From Clarkia xantiana subsp. parviflora (taxonomy: Eukaryota > Streptophyta > Magnoliopsida > Myrtales > Onagraceae), in NCBI GenBank assembly GCA_036873135.1, contig JAPTYO010000004.1, positions 36,427,105-36,491,104 on the forward strand: a stretch of DNA of 64,000 nt, read 5' to 3'. The notes beneath the pieces were generated by a model. That model did no database searches and had not been told where the DNA came from. It saw only the letters and a list, made by a program, of their open reading frames with translations. Position 1 is the first letter of the stretch; each line of letters begins with the position of its first letter. Both the position numbers and the translations under genes were made by a program. Shown here one piece after another: positions 44,405-54,521 of this stretch.

Positions 44405-44420
44405 TTTGCCCCCAAGACAT
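44405..44420 (-). other. Polypurine tract of gypsy 3
   Basis: Minus strand ATGTCTTGGGGGCAAA, directly adjacent to the 3' LTR. Confidence 0.85.
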
Positions 44421-44880
44421 GGGGGACTTTTAGTTCGTCGTGTCTTCCAGTTCCGGATCTTCTGACCTCGTCGTCGGAGGCTTTTGTCTCTATACCTCCC
44501 GATACCGCCGTCGGGGGCTGTTATCTTTACCTCTCCCGATACTGTTGTTGGGGGCTTTTACCTTCAGACCTCTTGATATCTTGATTGGAGGCTTTTACCT
44601 TACGCACCATTGTCGAATGCCAGAGTTTCTCACTCATGACTGTCTTGGGCCCACTGGACTTAGTGGGCAGTTGCCGAATCCGAGGAGACTCCTCGGTTAC
44701 TGCAGCATTAAATGCTAGGGATTATGAAACGACGCTTAAATCGGCGTGACTGTTGCTTTCTGAAAAAGCACTTATTACGTCACCACGTCTCTTCCGTACC
44801 GTCCCTCAGTCTTCGACGATCAAGATTAAATCGTTTCGTCTTCAACGGTCCAGATTAAGTCCGTTCGGTTTGTCCTTTTG
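44421..44880 (+). promoter_or_regulatory. Upstream region of the antisense gene in gypsy 3
   Basis: 460 bp between polypurine tract and TATA box. Holds three or four degenerate ~50-bp repeats with GGGGGCTTTTACC/GGAGGCTTTT and CTCCCGATAC, then two related TTCGTCTTCAACGG/TCTTCGACGATCAAG boxes near 44810-44850. This is where a promoter for the plus-strand gene would lie; regulatory function is inferred from position. Confidence 0.35.
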
Positions 44881-44882
44881 CT

Positions 44883-44889
44883 TATAAAA
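44883..44889 (+). promoter_or_regulatory. TATA box of the antisense gene
   Basis: TATAAAA about 165 bp before the ATG at 45048, followed by a CT-rich leader (CACTTCTTCTTCTCC) typical of plant transcription starts. It points away from the LTR promoter of the element and is independent of it. Confidence 0.55.
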
Positions 44890-45047
44890 GCCGGAACCCT
44901 GGCATTATTCACTTCTTCTTCTCCATCCTCCTAATTTCTGCCATTCTTGCACTCGAAGCTTTCCTCCAAGTTCCTTCTGCTGTTCAAGTGATCCAAGGCC
45001 TTCAATCTTCCGATCCTTTCTTCATCTTCTTCCGGCAATCATCCATC

Positions 45048-47774
45048 ATGTCTGGTAAGGATTTCTTTCTCTGTTTTCATGATTTGTTGATGTTTGCTCT
45101 TCTTTTCTCAAATCTTCTTGTTTGTAACCGTTTTTAGACGAAGCTAGTTCTGAGGCTAGGACCCCTTTCACCTTTGAATTCGCTGTCAATGAGATTTCTG
45201 AGACCTCATATGAGGTTGCCCTTAGAGAGGGGTGTATTACCTCGGATTGGGAACCTCGTTTCCCCTATGAGTCTCAGCCTGCCGTTAGGAGGAAGCATAT
45301 CGTCACGCGTCCTCAAGCGGGAGAAGTGTTCGTCTCCGTCGGACAGATAAGTGCGGGGATTCGATTCCCCTTCTGCGGGAACCTGGTGGAGATGTGCAAT
45401 TTCTACAAGACGCACCCTTGTACCTTCTCTCCACACGCCATCCGCGTGTGGAATGCCTTCCAGCTTCTATGCCTCCGCCAGCAGTGGACGTACAGTCTAC
45501 TGCTCTTCCGCACCTTCTACGGAATGAAGTGCAATAAGGCTGGAGTCTGCTCCTTCTCCCCCCGACTCCCCAAGTGGACAAAGGAACAACTTTCACGTTT
45601 CGGCTGGGATAGCGAAACCTGGAAGTTCCACAAGGATCGGGTGCTGATTCGTGACTCGGGGTCTGACAACAGCGGATGGAAGAAGTATTACTTCTTCGTC
45701 CAACACAGCTCTGTCCCGTGGCCCCGATGGGAGGTTGTGGCGGACCCTGCCCCCAAGCTCGAGGTCTACACTGAGGATGACCTCAACACTCTTCAGATGG
45801 TCCAAATCTACCGTTGGGGGGATTCCTTCATACCCCTCGACGCCAACAAGCTCATGGAGAAGGACTTGATTCACATCGGAGTCCGGCTCCTCGATTCTGT
45901 TTCCAAATATTTAGTCGTCTGGGTAATTCTTCTAATCACTTTGTCTTTTTATTTTTGCAGCCAAGAAGGCTTCTCTGCTGACTCATCTCATTATGAAGCA
46001 GGGAGAGACTGATGTCGTCCCAGGTGGCTCCAAGAGGAAGCGAAAGTCGCTGAAGAAGGGCGCTTCCTCTTCCGCTACTCCATCTGCTGCCCCTCCGACC
46101 GAAGAACAGGTCGTTGCCAAGCGAGCCAGGAGGGAGGAAATTGACCAAGCCTTCGGGGTCACTACTGCCGAGGAAGGTAAGTGTGTCCATCGTGCTATTA
46201 AAAGGTATATGAAACTGGTTCCCAAGGAGTTTATCCCCGCTGATCGGGAAACGCGGGTTCGAGAGATCAAGTACATCCTTCGAGGAGAAACCCCCCGCGT
46301 TCTCAAGGCGGGATATTACAACGTCTTTGGGAAGAACCAACACTTCGATCGTCAAATCATCTGGTGCCCTAAGGGTACTCTTCCTGACTTTATTCGTCCC
46401 GCCACCGCAGGTCCATCGGAGGCTGTCACTCCGAGTCGAGCTGCTACTCCAGCCCGGGCCGCGACTCCACCGGCGCCGGTGACAGAGGAAACCCCGACGG
46501 AAGCCCAGTTCCGTCAGGTGACTGACTTGGAGGCTTCTCCTTCCTCCGAGGAGCCCGCTGAAGGTGGCCTGCTCCGTCGCAGGCGCGGTCTGAGCATCTT
46601 GAGGCCCGTCGTGGAGGATGTGTCCCGGAGTCCTCCTCCCGAGTTCCGCACTCCGACTCCCAAGTCACCAGCCGAGGTGGCTCCTCCGGCTGAAAGTTCT
46701 GGGGTCATCCCCCCTCTCCCCGTGGATGAAAATCTTTACAAGGTTTTCACCCCCGACCAGGGGATGATGCCTTGGAACCCGATCGAGTCTCTTCGAGGGG
46801 TTCCACTCCAGCGGGGAAACCTTGATCCTGGATTGGCCCTGTATCTGCTGGCGGGGTCAATTCCTCCAGCCTTGAGGCGGCCCCTATCCTTGGCGCGGGA
46901 GGACCTTGAGGAGGAGATCCGCGATATGGCTATTCGTCGGATGGAGGTAAAACTTCATCTTTGTTTTATTCTCTTCATCATTCTTGTTTCCGATCACTGC
47001 ATCTTGATCTTTTCCTCCCTTCTCTCAGGACACCGCAAACCAACAGCGCTGCTTCGACCTTATCCTGGCTCTGAAGGGTGCTTTGGAGGAGGCTCAAGCT
47101 CGGTCGGACCCCGACGCGTTGGCCAAGCTCCAGGTGGACCTCGACGAGGCGGTGGCGGCCAGGAATAAGATGGCCAAGGAGAGTCCAAGGAGAAAACTCT
47201 CCTTGACGAGATGGCTTCGGGCCTGCTCAAGCAGGTTCAGGATCACGAGGCTGTCATGCGTCGGGAGCGGAAGATGATCCAGGCGGATCAGCAGCGGCAC
47301 GAGTTTGAGAAGGGGCAGCTCATCCACGAGAAGGGTGTTCTCGCGGAAGCTCTTGCGGAAGCCAAGGCGGGGCTCGAGGCCAAGGCCCAGGGCCACGAGG
47401 AAGGTCGCCGGCAGGGCCACGAGGAGGGTCTCCTGCAGGGTCGCGAGGAGGGCCGTCTGCAGGGCCGCGAGGAGTATCGGAATTCTGAAGAATTCAAGGT
47501 GGATGCTGTAGGGTTCTGCAAGTCCGAGGTGGAGGACGTTCTATACAACGCCGTCGAAGAACTCTACACAGCCTACGATGATTCCATCGACTTCAAGAAG
47601 TCCGAGACTCTCGCCCCCATCACGGAGAAGTACTTCAACCTCCCCGCGGAGAGTGAAGAGACTGCTGCTGTGGACCCGACTCCGCGGGCTGCGGAGCCTT
47701 CTGCCCAGGCCCCTCTGAACCTTGCTTCCTCCAACGCTGCTGAGGACCCTTCTTCCAACAAGGACCAAGCTTAA
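45048..47774 (+). CDS. Extra gene antisense to gypsy 3: 'putative gypsy type transposon'-like protein with coiled coil
   Basis: ATG at 45048, then GT at 45055 and AG at 45137 suggest an intron after seven bases. The frame 45138-~45922 encodes AGIRFPFCGNLVEMC, IRVWNAFQLLCLRQQWTY, LFRTFYGMK and DNSGWKKYYFFVQH, the pattern of the plant family Pfam calls 'Putative gypsy type transposon' (Transposase_28). A short gap follows, then 45966-46946 (Pro/Thr/Ser-rich, basic KRKRK stretch), a clean GT-AG intron 46947-47028, and 47029-47774, a Glu/Gln/Arg-rich coiled coil with GHEEGRRQ/GREEGRLQ repeats ending at TAA. One frameshift lies near 47195. The gap at 45923-45965 is only about 40 nt, too short for an ordinary plant intron, so that junction is unresolved. 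Function unknown; no catalytic motif seen. Codons are far more GC-rich than nearby spacers. Confidence 0.7.
46947..47028 (+). other. Predicted intron in the antisense gene
   Basis: GTAAAACTTC...CTTCTCTCAG, 82 nt, T-rich, phase 0. It joins ...RRME to DTANQQRCF with the frame kept. The composition contrasts with the GC-rich exons. Confidence 0.65.
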
Positions 47775-47990
47775 TACTCTATCTTTCAGTCCTTGTAGTT
47801 TTTTTCCTTGACATTTTGTATCGAACCTCTTTGGCCTTCGGACCTTTATATAAGTAGTTTATTTCAACTATTTTGATTCCGATAGTTATTTGCGCTATTT
47901 AAAGCGACTTTAGACTCGTTGCTCAGAGCGTTCCGATGCACCATTAAGATGACTTCATACGCCCTTCCGACGCTTTACTCGGGACTTTAC
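47775..47990 (+). other. 3' flank of the antisense gene
   Basis: T-rich, no gene. Probably contains the 3' UTR and polyadenylation region of the plus-strand gene, ahead of the minisatellites. Confidence 0.4.
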
Positions 47991-48221
47991 CACTTAAGGT
48001 TTCTCGTCCTATCGGGACTTCACCACTTAAGGTTTCTCGTCCACTCGGGATTTGACCACTTAAGGTTTCTCATCCAATCGGGACTTCACCACTTAAGGTT
48101 TCTCGTCCACTCGGGATTTGACCACTTAAGGTTTCTCATCCAATCGGGACTTCACCACTTAAGGTTTCTCGTCCAATCGGGACTTCACCACTTAAGGTTT
48201 CTCGTCCCTGCCTTTCAAGGC
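47991..48221. repeat. 33-bp minisatellite, 7 units, in gypsy 3
   Basis: CACTTAAGGTTTCTC recurs at 47991, 48024, 48057, 48090, 48123, 48156 and 48189, an exact 33-bp period, alternating (C/T)GTCCACTCGGGATTTGAC-like and ATCCAATCGGGACTTCAC-like spacers. The period is a multiple of three, so a frame at 47919-48353 reads as a repeated 11-residue unit (HHLRFLVHSGL). I take this as a by-product of the period, not a gene. Confidence 0.93.
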
Positions 48222-48239
48222 CATTTTACACATCATTTA

Positions 48240-48760
48240 AGATTGTTTTTCACACCCTTTAGGGCTTTTATCGCGCCAAATCAGACGACTTTAATCGTAC
48301 CCCTTAAGGGCTTTTATCCCATCTTTTCTAGACGACTTAATCGCACCCTTTAAAGGCTTTTATCGCGTCTTTATCAGACGGCTTTACGCGGACCTGTTAA
48401 GGCTTTTTCGTACCCGTTAAGGCTGTTGGCCGCATCATATAGACGACTTACGCGGACCTGTTAAGGCTTTTTCGTACCCGTTAAGGCTTTTGGCCGCATC
48501 ACATAGACGACTTACGCGGACCCATTAGGGCCTTTTCGTACCTAGGCTTTTGGTTGCATCATAAAGACGACTTATGCATACCCCGTAGGGCTTTTGTCCG
48601 TACCTGTTAAGGCTTTTGGCCGCATCATATAGACGACTTACGCATACCCCGCAGGGCTTTTGTCCGTACCTCGTAAGGCTTTTTGTCGCGCCATAAACGC
48701 GACTTACTCGTACCTCGTAAGGCTTTTCCCGTACCTCGGAAGGCTTTTGTCGCGTCAACG
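48240..48760. repeat. ~60-66 bp second minisatellite in gypsy 3
   Basis: AGACGACTTACGC-type motifs at 48441, 48505, 48565 and 48631, with degenerate versions at both ends, each paired with GTTAAGGCTTTTGGCCGCATCA and a CGTACC box. It lies between the pol stop (48800) and the 33-bp array. Confidence 0.8.
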
Positions 48761-48799
48761 GATTGATAGATAACTTGCACCATTCGCGGCGACTTAATA

Positions 48800-51700
48800 T
48801 CAAACATGATACTTCTTCAAGTGTTCGCCACTGAAGGAATGCTTCAACGTCTTGCCATCAAGGTCCTCTAGCTTGTATGCATTGGGTGCTGGCATCCCTA
48901 CGATCTTGTAAGGTCCCTCCAATTTCGGTGATAGCTTGTTGATCCGATCTTGATGAATGAATTCGTTCCTCCGCCAGACAAGTTCTCCAACAAAGAACTG
49001 TCAGGACTTGACAAGCCGATTGTAATACCGGGCTGTTGCCAGACGCATCCGTGCCTGGACTTCATCAGCCTTCCATCTTTTCTCCTCGAGCAAGTCTAAG
49101 TCTAGACGTCTCATTTCCTCGTTCGTCAGAGGTTCGTAATATTTCGCGCGATGGGACGCCACCGCTATCTCCACGGGAGCAACAGCCTCCGTGCCATAGA
49201 CCAGGCCAAACGGATTTTCCCCCGTCGATTGCTTGGGTGTTGTTCTAACAGCCCACAGCACGTTCTCGAGCTCATCCAGCCAATGGCCCTACAAGGCGTA
49301 GACTCTCTTCTTCAAGCCATCCATCACGATCTTGTTGGCTGATTCTACTTGGCCATTGGTCTGAGCATGGCGGACTGAAGCGGTCCGATGCTCGATGTTC
49401 AATTCCTCCAGGTACTCCTTCAACTGAGCCCCATTGAATGGAGGGCCATTGTCGCTGACCAACACTCGAGGAACCCCATACCGGGATATGATCTGAGTTT
49501 GAAGGAACTTGAGGATCTGCTGTCCCGTCGTCTTGGCCAATGCTTTAGCCTCTATCCACTTTGAGAAATAATCAATAGCCACGAGTAAATACTTGCACTG
49601 ACCTTTCGCTTGGGGAAGAGGTCCCACCAAATCAATGCCCCATTGCGCGAAGGGCCAAGCACTCCTGATGGGCATTAAGTCCGCGGCGGGAGCCACGATA
49701 TTTGGAGCGTACCTCTGGCATGCATCACAGGATTGGACCATTGCTGTCGCTTCCTTGTTCATCAAAGGCCAATAGTAGCCTAGGTTCAATGCTTTCCTCA
49801 CGATAGATCGGGCCCCTTCATGACAGGCCGCAACTCCCTCGTGTAGCTCTCTCAAGATCCGATATGTATCAGGCTCCGCCACGCATTTCAGGAAAGGCTT
49901 CACATGCCCCCTCTTGTATAACTGGTTGTCCACCATCACGTAATCGTTCGCAATTCGACGCAGCCTTACAGCTGCCACATCATCATCGGGGAGCGCCCCC
50001 ATAGTCAGGTATGTGACCATCGGGGTCATCCAGGTGGGTTTCTCTTCTTCCTCCGATCCTGCTTCCACAGCGCATACCTCCGATGGATCGATGGTTGAGA
50101 TAATCACTCTCTCCAGGAAATGCACCTTTTGATTCTCCTCGGGGGCCACTCCTAGAGCAAACTTGCTTAGGGCGTCTGCCTCCGCGTTTTCTTCCCTCGG
50201 GATTTCCTCGATATCGAAGCTTTTGAAGCTTCCCTTCAAAGTCTGCACCTCGTGCAAATACTTCCTCATTGTTGGGCTCTTGGCTTCATAGTTCCCCTGG
50301 ACCTGATTCACGATCAAGCTGGCATCGCACTTTACTTTCAGATGATCGACTCCCGTACCCTTGGCAATCTTGAGGCCTGTGATGAGAGCCTCGTACTCCG
50401 CTTCATTGTTGGTGGCCTTGAATGTCAAAGCCAGAGCATATCGCAAGGGTTCGCCTCCACCGGGCGGTATTAATACGAATCCTGCCCCCGATCCTTCTAC
50501 ACTTGATGAACCATCAGTGTATATCTCCCAAGTGTTCTCCTTATTTGGCTGTTCTGGCTGTTCTGTTATCGGGGCCTGTTCTGCTATCGGGACTTCCATG
50601 GTTGCCCCCTCTGCGGGACCCGTTACTTCCAGATCGGGTGCCGTAGACTCAGCTATAAAATCCGCCAATGCCTGGCCCTTAATAGCAGTTCTCGGAGCAA
50701 AATGGATACGGAACTCCGTAAGCTCGATGGCCCATTTCACCAATCTCCCCAACGCCTCCGGTCGGTTCAAAAAGTGCTTCAAGGGCTGATTGGTCAACAC
50801 TGTAACCTCGTGTGCATGGAAGTAAGGTCGGAGCTTTCGAGCGGCCACAATTAACGCAAAGAGATACTTCTCAATGGCGGGATAGTTCATTTCTGATTTG
50901 GCAAATGCCTTGCTTACATAATAGATAGGCACTTGGTTGCCCTTGACAATCTTAATCAAAACAGAACTAACAGCAACATCAGAAACAGCCAAATAGAGAT
51001 AAAGCGGCTCGCCTGGAGCCGGTTTCGCCAATGGCGGGAGGGTACGGAGATGCTGCTTGAGTGCTTGGAATGCCTCCTCGCACTTGTCGGACCATTCAAA
51101 CTTCTTCTGAGCCCTTAACACATCAAAAAATGGCATGGCTCTGTCACTCGCCTTGGATAAGAATCGATTCATCGCGGCCAATCGGCCATTCAGCACTTGA
51201 ACCTCCCGATGAGTTTTCGGGGACTGCATCTCTTCGATTGCACGCAGCTTCTCGGGATTCACCTCGATTCCTCTCTGGCTCACCATGAACCCTAGGAACT
51301 TTCCCGAGTTCACCCCGAAAGCACACTTGTCTGGGTTCAACCGAACCTGATGAAACCTCATCCGTTCAAACGCCGCCGCCAAGTTTTGGACGTGGTCTCC
51401 TGCCTGTCGGGACTTCAGGAGCATGTCATCCACATAAGCCTCCATGGTTTTCCCCAACATGTCTCCGAACAACTTGTTTACCATCCGCTGGTAAGTTGCT
51501 CCGGCATTGATCAATCCGAAGGGCATCACGTCGTAGTGGTAGACGTCACTGTCAGCGTAAAAAGCTGTGTGGGGGGCATCCTCCTTCGCCATCTTGATCT
51601 GGTTGTACCCGGAATAGGCATCCATGAAGCTCAGCAGCTCATGTCCCGATGTGGCGTCCACCAGCTGGTCAATCCTCGGGAGCGGGTAGCAATCCTTCGG

Positions 51701-52078
51701 GCAGGCCTTGTTCAAGTCGCGGAAATCGACACACATCCGCCACTTCCCGTTACTCTTTCGCACCAGGACTGGGTTAGCGACCCAAGTCTGGAATCGGAGC
51801 TCCTTGATGAATCCAGAGTCGAGCAGTCTGCCCACCTCTTGCTGGATCGCGATTCTCTTGTCTGCGCCCATCGGACGCCTCCTCTGCGCGATAGGCTTGA
51901 TCGCGGGGTCAATCTTTAGCTCGTGCACGATCACGTCGGGGCTGATTCCTGGCATATCACTCAGGGACCAGGCAAACAGCTCCTTGAACTCTTTTAGAAG
52001 CTTGATAAACTCTTGAGCTCTTTCCTCCGACAGAGCAGATCCGATCTTCACCTTCCATTCGAGGTCCATCGATCTCAA
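48800..52078 (-). CDS. pol: pol of gypsy 3: RT, RNase H, integrase
   Basis: 929 open codons from 52078 to 49289, then a TAG and, 95 codons later, a TGA interrupt an otherwise continuous frame to the natural stop at 48800-48802. By residue: RT ~100-330 (KWRMCVDFRDLNKACPKD, active site AYVDDM near 213); connection; RNase H ~515-640 (EIYTDGSSSVEG, NNEAEYEALITGL, KCDASLIVNQ, EENAEADALSK); integrase zinc region near 748 (HEGVAACHEGAR...CDACQRYAP) and core WGIDLVGPLP (814), VSDNGPPFNG (877), NGQVESANK. C-terminus GPYKIVGMPAPNAYKLED, no chromodomain. All catalytic residues are present. Joined upstream to protease by a frameshift near 52075. Confidence 0.93.
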
Positions 52079-52560
52079 CCTCCTTCAGATCCTCCATGGG
52101 GGCGGGACGCCCAAACTCTTCTCGAGGATCGGCATCGGTCTGCAGGACCGCCATGGCTTCCCTTCTTCTCCTTCGGGTGGCATTGACGTAACACTTTCGT
52201 GATGCCACCTGGTCACCTTTAACCTCTCCGACACCATGGTCAGTCGGGAACTTCATCTTCTGGTGAATTGTCGAGGCGACCTCCATGAGAGGGTTGATGG
52301 TGGTCCTCCCGATAATAGCATTGTACGTTCCCGCGGGTTCCACTACGACGAAATCCACGTTCCGCCGTTCCATTTTCCAGCCGCTACCAAACTCCACCGG
52401 TAAGGTAATCATCCCCAATGGATAGGAAGTCGATCCGGAGAATCCCACCATCGGGAAGTTCACTTGCGTCAGGTCCTTCTTCGTCTTTCCCATGGCTTCT
52501 AGGGCATCCATGAAAAGAATGTCAGAGGAACTCCCTCGTCTATTAGGATCCGCTTCATCT
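52079..52560 (-). pseudogene. pol: Aspartic protease of gypsy 3, framed by two frameshifts
   Basis: The active-site region GFEMKRILIDEG lies at the end of the gag frame. The continuation is in the frame 52511-51957 (NFPMVGFSGSTSYPLGMITL, NAIIGRTTINPLMEV, KMKFPTDHGVGEVKGDQVA), then PREEFGRPAPMEDLKEVEID, which leads into RT but shifts frame near 52075. Retropepsin-type, cleaves Gag-Pol. Each break looks like a single small indel. Confidence 0.8.
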
Positions 52561-54468
52561 CGAATCCGTCCACGTCCAAGGTCACGACCAGGGCGTCATC
52601 GTGGGGGCTCTCCACACCTATCAAATCCTCCACCGAGAAGGAAATCACCATTTCCTCCTTTAGAGTCCACGACCGGGACCTCTTGCCTAGCACCACAGCA
52701 GCGGAGATGCGAGAAGCATAATTTTCCCTGGAAGCGGTGGTGTCACCTCCCGCTGCCATTCCTCCATGAATGACGTTAATGGTTCCCCGTCTCTCCTTAC
52801 GGGCACCGGAACCAGAGGGCTCCGACTCGACCTTCTTCTTCTTCGGGGATCGGTCACGGGACTTGGAACGGGACCGCGACCGACTTTTGGAACGGGATCG
52901 GCACCTTCCCCTTCCGACGAACTCTTTAAGCTTCCCCTTCTGGATCAGCTTCTCTATCTCCTTCTTCAGCTCCCGACAGTTATCTGTGTCGTGACCATTG
53001 GCTCGATGGTACCGACAATAACGATCAGAGCGACCTCCCAAGAATTCTCCTTCCTTCCTAGGGGGGTATCGGGCAAGACCCTGCCGATCCATCACAGCTA
53101 GCACGGAGGTCATCGAGCTGTTGATGGGGACACTACGACCTTTGCGGTTATCCTTCTTCGGAGGACGCATGTCCTCCCTTCTCTCGGGGCGACCACGGTT
53201 CCTACTTCCCTCCGATTTGTCGCTCCCTTTACGATCATCCGACAGCTTGGACGATGTCTTTCCTCTTCCCGACCTCGGAGGATCAAGTTCTCCAGGCGCA
53301 ATCTTCGACTCCTGGACGTCGATTTGCTGTTTCACCCTCGCTTGCAGGGCCTCCATACTCCACACAGCCTTCGCGGCCACACTATGCATCAGGTCGGAAC
53401 CATACGGACCAGTAAGGTTCCGAAGGAAAGTGCGGATGGTCTCACCCTCCGATATCTCTTCATCGATCTCCGCGGCACTCGCAGTGAACCGTTGGTAGTA
53501 GTATGCCAACGATTCATCGGATCTCTGCACCACTTGGGTCAGGGACCTCACACTCTTCAGGAGACGCCTACGACCTTGGTATTGCTTGATGAAGCGATCG
53601 TGCATATCAGCCCAGCACGTAATACTCCCTGGCGGTAGGCTGAAAAACCATGTCATGGCCCTTTCTCCCAATGTGATCGGGAACAATAAACATATAAGAT
53701 CATCATTCGAAGTCCTACCCATACAGGCCTGGACATGTCTCTGAACATGGCGAACCGGGTCCCCTTCACCATCATACTCCTTGATGGTTGGTATTCCTAG
53801 CCCGGGCGGGGCGACAGTATCTATTAGTCGCGGAATGAAAGGATGGCTGGATCGATCCTTCAGCTCCGATGTCATTTGCTTCTGATCACCCATGCAGATG
53901 CTGACGATTTTCACCACCTGATCGGGGGTGATGGGACCATTCAGGGGAATGGTCCTGTGCTGCACTGGTCCGGGACCATCAACTACGAACTTCTCCGCGT
54001 GCGTGGGCTCTTTACCCTTATTCCTGGGCTGAATCTCCTGAACCTCCTGTTCTTCTGGAACCACCCTCGGAGGCGGTGGGGGCAGCTCTTCTTGCGGAGG
54101 CCTATCTTCGGCCCTCCTAGCGGCTTCTCTCTTGTCCAACAGAGCCTCCATGGCTGCCAAAAACATAGGCATAGCATCTGCTACCGCCTTGGCCAACTCC
54201 GAGTTTGAAGAAGAACCTACCTCCCTTCGCGGGATTTCCTCTCGGTACCCCACCGGGTTTGGGGGAGCATCCACCTCCCTTCGCGGGACATCTTGCCTGT
54301 TCAGTGTCGTGTCTAGGACTGAGACCTCCTCATCGCCATGCCCCCTGTCTTAGAAACAGCAGGGTACTCGCCTTTTTCAGCAACATGTTCCAGCAACGGG
54401 GAGTTCACAGTTCCAGCGGGGCGGGAACTGCCGGCCTGAACTTGTTTCTTCTTGCCACCACCGGCCAT
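52499..54468 (-). CDS. gag: gag of gypsy 3
   Basis: 591 open codons from 54274 to 52499. The likely true start is the ATG at 54468 (MAGGGKKKQVQAG), 33 bp after the PBS, in another frame; a one-base-type shift near 54345 separates them. Order in the 591-residue part: Pro/Glu-rich spacer (PPPPRVVPEEQEVQEIQ), gag domain ~150-340 (FVDGPGPV; PLIDTVAPPGLGIPTIKEYDG-like start; MTWFFSLPPGSI; SYYYQRF-type helix), basic linker, CHHC finger CRYHRANGHDTDNC near 421, a striking Arg-Ser repeat tract near 455-475 (RSRSKSRSRSRSKSRDRS), then RGTINVIHGGMAAGG and the start of protease. Forms the particle and packages RNA. Confidence 0.88.
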
Positions 54469-54500
54469 TGATCTGGTAGAAACTATTTTGGCTTTTGTTA

Positions 54501-54521
54501 GTTTCCCACAGACGGCGCCAA
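54501..54521 (-). other. Primer-binding site of gypsy 3
   Basis: TTGGCGCCGTCTGTGGGAAA on the minus strand directly after the 5' LTR, shared with gypsy 1 and 2. Confidence 0.92.

Noticed and set aside
47919..48353. Frame encoding repeated HHLRFLVHSGL units (leucine-rich repeat look-alike)
   Set aside because: It comes from a 33-bp minisatellite whose period is a multiple of three. There is no start context or non-repeat domain.
49151..51919. Plus-strand frames across gypsy 3 pol (up to 189 codons)
   Set aside because: Shadows of the 929-codon minus-strand pol frame in GC-rich sequence, with no domain matches.
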